NCBI GenBank assembly: GCA_021795795.1
Contig: JAJYPA010000116.1
Coordinates: 1-18,000, forward strand
Direction of reading: 5' to 3'
Length of the DNA stretch: 18,000 nt
DNA from: Pseudomonadota bacterium
Lineage (GTDB): Bacteria; Pseudomonadota; Gammaproteobacteria; Halothiobacillales; Halothiobacillaceae
The notes under the pieces are model-generated. The model did not search any database. It was not told where the DNA came from and saw only the letters and a list, made by a program, of their open reading frames with translations. Shown here one piece after another: positions 15,526 to 18,000 of this stretch. How positions within the stretch are numbered: position 1 is the first letter of the stretch; each line of letters starts with the position of its first letter. Position numbers and translations under genes: made by a program.

Positions 15526-15744
15526 TCATGCAGCCTGTATGCAGACCGAGGATTTATCCATCGCGAACATTTTGCTATCGTGTTCCTTCGTATCTGGCGT
15601 CTCGCTATGGCATCCCACAGCCAGGTTTTCCAAACATTGGGTCAAGTACGCAACCCCGTCCCATTCAATGAAACGACAATGACTATCAGTTGCCGGTTCA
15701 AAACTCATGATCCAAGCCTCTGAGTTATTGGGTACTTCTGTCAT
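15526..15744 (-). CDS. 72-residue orphan protein after the recombinase operon
   Basis: An intact small frame that overlaps the last 20 bases of the upstream HTH/coiled-coil gene. It has GAGGAG about 12 bases before its ATG, which is rather far, so ATG 15708 (giving MSFEPA) is an alternative start. Notable residues are W11, F15-E16, C23, W28, C37 and the segment LENLAV at 38-43; there is no membrane segment and I know no family. The main support for it being real is that a related but broken copy lies at 1240-1380, at the far side of the defence genes, so the sequence has a history beyond chance. It might be a conserved passenger or accessory of the recombinase operon. The rest of the gap to hsdM (15432-15525) holds only the candidate promoter. 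Confidence 0.5.
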   Translation of the reverse strand: MTEVPNNSEAWIMSFEPATDSHCRFIEWDGVAYLTQCLENLAVGCHSETPDTKEHDSKMFAMDKSSVCIQAA

Positions 15745-16198
15745 GCGCAGTATGTGCTCCTCGTGTAGGCAGAATTGTACGTTCTCGGTCTACACTAGGA
15801 AGCGGAGTGTTGAGATACTCCCGCGTAAGCCCCCTCAGATGAGCGTTGTATAGCCAGGTCTGGAACTGCTCAAGCAGACGAACGTTCTCGTGAACAAGGC
15901 GTTCGTTCTCGGCCTGCAAGCGTTCATAGCGTTGAACGAGAGCTTCAGTCTCGGCCTCCGACAGCTTGCGCTTGCGCGTAGCCTGCGGCACCCCCGTCAG
16001 TCGCTCTTTACGAAGCTGGAAGGACATCTTGATTCGTGTGTGCTTATCGAGGGCTTGCCGCGTATAATGGACCCCCGTCCGCTTTGCGATCGCCTCGGCA
16101 AGTAAATCCCAGGTGAGTTTGCCAGACCACCCGTCCAATATGCCGACGATGAGTTCAATCGTCTTGTCATCGAGGTTCTTTGCCCGACTCTTAGGCAT
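15725..16198 (-). CDS. GinD/TnpC-like small HTH and coiled-coil recombination accessory protein
   Basis: A 157-residue protein. Residues 29-58 (from TWDLLAEAIAKRTG) look like a helix-turn-helix with a following basic helix. Residues 79-118 form a clear coiled coil with regular leucines (EALVQRYERLQAENERL), so a dimer is likely. The gene begins eight bases inside the 3' end of the large recombinase gene, with AGGAGG eight bases before ATG 16198, so the two are translationally coupled. A small DNA-binding or coiled-coil protein coded last, after large tyrosine recombinases, is the plan of ginD in GInt islands and tnpC in Tn554, where it assists integration and excision. The family assignment rests on position and architecture, not on a sequence search. 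The frame is open further upstream to 16264, but no ribosome site supports that start. Confidence 0.7.
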   Translation of the reverse strand: MPKSRAKNLDDKTIELIVGILDGWSGKLTWDLLAEAIAKRTGVHYTRQALDKHTRIKMSFQLRKERLTGVPQATRKRKLSEAETEALVQRYERLQAENERLVHENVRLLEQFQTWLYNAHLRGLTREYLNTPLPSVDRERTILPTRGAHTAHDRSTQ

Positions 16199-18000
16199 TG
16201 CTCCGTCCTCCTGATAGTGGGCGATGGCTCGCTGCCAAAAGATTCGGTAGTGACTGATCACCAAGTGCCGATCGATCCTCTAATGCTTGTTCAATGCTGC
16301 GCGAAACCCCAGGAACATCGGCAAGCTGAATCACAGAGCCAGCAGGAACTGAAGGGTTATCGAGAATCTCAACAAGCTGCGTTAGACGTGCGACTGTTTT
16401 CTGGTGGTGCTCCATCCAGCGATCAGCTCCATAGTAACCCTCTGAAGTAGCCGCTTCGGCGCGCGCGAGAAGCTCTTGTGCTTCCGCGAGTCGCCGTTTA
16501 ATCATCGCTGCTTTGTGCTCGTCCCCCTTCACGCAGACATGCTCATTGCAGTTGATGCAATCTGCATGCTGTTCACAGGGCATCATGGTGTAGTCATGAA
16601 CACAAAAGCCAAAATCCGTCGTATGCGCGGTTGGAATCTTGAGCCTGGCAAACTCATCCCGCGAAATTGGGATATTCTTCGGGAGGCTAGCCAAAGGGCC
16701 AAACATCTGTGATTCATTACCGATGGACTGACGGATCTTCGCTACCATCTGGTCAGCGCTCACATGGTCGTACGCCTCATTCTGACGAATATCGATGCGT
16801 CCCGACCACTTGGCGATGTCAAGCTGACTCATGCCCCCGGCCTGCGCCAGAGTATTCAGGTAGTGTCGAAACTGATGGGTCGTTACTCGGATCGGAATAC
16901 CGTCTGGCTCCGAGAAGCCAAGTCTGTCAAACATGGATTCAATTCCATGCTGGCTCCTGCTACCAAGGCCCGTATTCACCTGATTGATGGTGACGGCGTC
17001 GACGATGCAACGATATGTAGCTTTCCTTGGGTGCAGCTCGTTACGCCGTACCACAATAAGCGCTTCCGAGTACTTGAGCCGGTTCTCTGCATTGAGCACG
17101 GGGAATCCAGTCGGCAAGCCCGCCGCAACGACCCTTTCAACATCGTTGAAGCGAACCATCAGGAGTCTGCCGCTTTTCAGCAGGACCACCGCATTCTGGG
17201 TACACCATTGGCGAGCTGCATTCCTGACGTCGGTATCTACAAAAAGCATCTCGCGAAGCTCATCCATCGTCAACAGCTCTTTGGTCCTGAAATGCTCCAT
17301 TTCCGGCGGAAGGTAAAGCTTTTTAGGGTTCGATTCATACCATCTCGCAATGCGACGGGCTTCTTCCGTCAAGCGCCGGATCCTGGCAATGGCCTCAGCA
17401 ACGACAGGAACCATCATTGGAATAATCCACTTCACCATTGGCTCCGCGCCTTTAGCTGGCCACCATCGGAGACCGTAAGCTTCCTTGCCTGCAGACGTCT
17501 CGTCATGCACTTCGCAGCTTTCCGCAAGAAGCAGCACCTCATTTATTCGATCGGGCGCTGAGCACAGGATGGCAGCGATGGATGAGTACAGCACATCCTT
17601 CGGCTGAGTCGCTACGTGAAATGCCTTTGGGAGTGCCTCCAGTGCCGCGAGGGACGGCATTTTCTCGGTTCGACGCTTATCAAACTCCTGGCCAACGCGG
17701 ACGGTGTCGATCGGGCGCTTAATGAAGCTGCGCCACGAAAGCGGCACCACTGTCAGGTGGTGCTGTGACATAAACTCAGCGAGCACCTCAAGCTGAGCAC
17801 CAACGCGATAGGCTGTGGTCCTACTGAGCCGTTCTGCGATGATCCTCGCTGCCCGGTTGAAGGTGTCGCCATTGACCTTGATGGGGTCCGAATAACCTCC
17901 TCCCCTCAGCGATGCATCCAGGGCACGTAAGGCAGCAACCCGGAAAGCAGGATTCTTCGTCGGGCGCATACCCTGCATATATCGGACGTACGCTTTAGCA
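16191..18000 (-). CDS. Large tyrosine recombinase (GinC/TnpB-like), 5' part outside the window
   Basis: Site-specific recombinase for island integration and excision. Counting from the first in-window ATG (17978), the catalytic set is visible: R144 in APDRINEVLLL, H368-x-x-R371 in THQFRHYL, W391 and R394 in KWSGR, and nucleophile Y403 in NEAYDHV. After the catalytic domain comes a cysteine/histidine cluster, C459, C468, C474, C477 and C482, probably a zinc-binding finger, and then a charged helical tail. The reading frame stays open upstream of 17978 to the window edge (AKAYVRY before the first Met), so the gene is probably cut by the window and its start lies beyond 18000. Its 3' end overlaps the GinD/TnpC-like gene by eight bases. 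Size and tail fit the large recombinases of multi-integrase elements rather than short phage integrases. Confidence 0.9.
   Translation of the reverse strand, partial: AKAYVRYMQGMRPTKNPAFRVAALRALDASLRGGGYSDPIKVNGDTFNRAARIIAERLSRTTAYRVGAQLEVLAEFMSQHHLTVVPLSWRSFIKRPIDTVRVGQEFDKRRTEKMPSLAALEALPKAFHVATQPKDVLYSSIAAILCSAPDRINEVLLLAESCEVHDETSAGKEAYGLRWWPAKGAEPMVKWIIPMMVPVVAEAIARIRRLTEEARRIARWYESNPKKLYLPPEMEHFRTKELLTMDELREMLFVDTDVRNAARQWCTQNAVVLLKSGRLLMVRFNDVERVVAAGLPTGFPVLNAENRLKYSEALIVVRRNELHPRKATYRCIVDAVTINQVNTGLGSRSQHGIESMFDRLGFSEPDGIPIRVTTHQFRHYLNTLAQAGGMSQLDIAKWSGRIDIRQNEAYDHVSADQMVAKIRQSIGNESQMFGPLASLPKNIPISRDEFARLKIPTAHTTDFGFCVHDYTMMPCEQHADCINCNEHVCVKGDEHKAAMIKRRLAEAQELLARAEAATSEGYYGADRWMEHHQKTVARLTQLVEILDNPSVPAGSVIQLADVPGVSRSIEQALEDRSALGDQSLPNLLAASHRPLSGGRSNA
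16207..16212 (-). promoter_or_regulatory. Ribosome binding site deciding the start of the HTH/coiled-coil gene
   Basis: AGGAGG on the minus strand lies eight bases before ATG 16198 and inside the end of the recombinase gene. It selects this start over the longer open frame reaching 16264. Confidence 0.75.

Noticed and set aside
16764..17561. Plus-strand open frame opposite the recombinase gene
   Set aside because: Lies wholly opposite the catalytic region of a clear recombinase gene, and its translation shows no domain.
1..18000. CRISPR arrays, tRNA, rRNA genes or insertion sequences
   Set aside because: No regularly spaced repeats, no cloverleaf-like tRNA sequence and no transposase were seen; the only mobility genes are the recombinase and its small partner.

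Overview
The window looks like accessory DNA from a proteobacterium of fairly high GC content. I infer this from the GC-rich codon use of most genes, strong AGGAGG-type ribosome binding sites, and the families present; I do not name a genus. Every convincing gene is on the minus strand, so the biological order runs from high to low coordinates. Most of the window reads as one genomic island carrying an anti-phage defence operon.

Right end (15526-18000): a large tyrosine recombinase runs off the window edge. It overlaps a small helix-turn-helix/coiled-coil gene, which in turn overlaps a 72-residue orphan ORF. A large recombinase followed by a small DNA-binding coiled-coil protein matches the end of a ginABCD operon (GInt islands) or tnpABC (Tn554 type). 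The two or so upstream recombinase genes expected for such an element would lie beyond base 18000.

Middle (4302-15431): a tightly packed five-gene operon, hsdM - hsdS - small PD-(D/E)XK-like protein - SF1 helicase/nuclease fusion - hsdR. Junctions are TGATG, 16 nt, 10 nt and TAATG, so the two non-canonical genes are built into the type I restriction-modification operon. HsdM, HsdS and HsdR form the modification/restriction complex. The helicase-nuclease and the small nuclease-like protein look like added effector or DNA-processing parts.

Next (1468-4293): a possible 38-codon ORF sits just after hsdR. It is followed by an 868-residue ATPase with a zinc hook and a C-terminal Arg/Glu/His region, resembling the anticodon nuclease RloC. 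RloC and PrrC are known back-ups linked to type I systems, so restriction and tRNA cleavage may be layered here.

Left end (1-1380): a decayed second copy of the 72-residue ORF, then a very AT-rich two-pass membrane protein gene, then a non-coding AT-rich stretch with nested TTTACAT-type inverted repeats. GInt islands are described as recombinase operon, cargo and a short AT-rich 3' end, and this layout fits that plan. The island interpretation is inference, because the outer boundaries and target repeats cannot be seen here.
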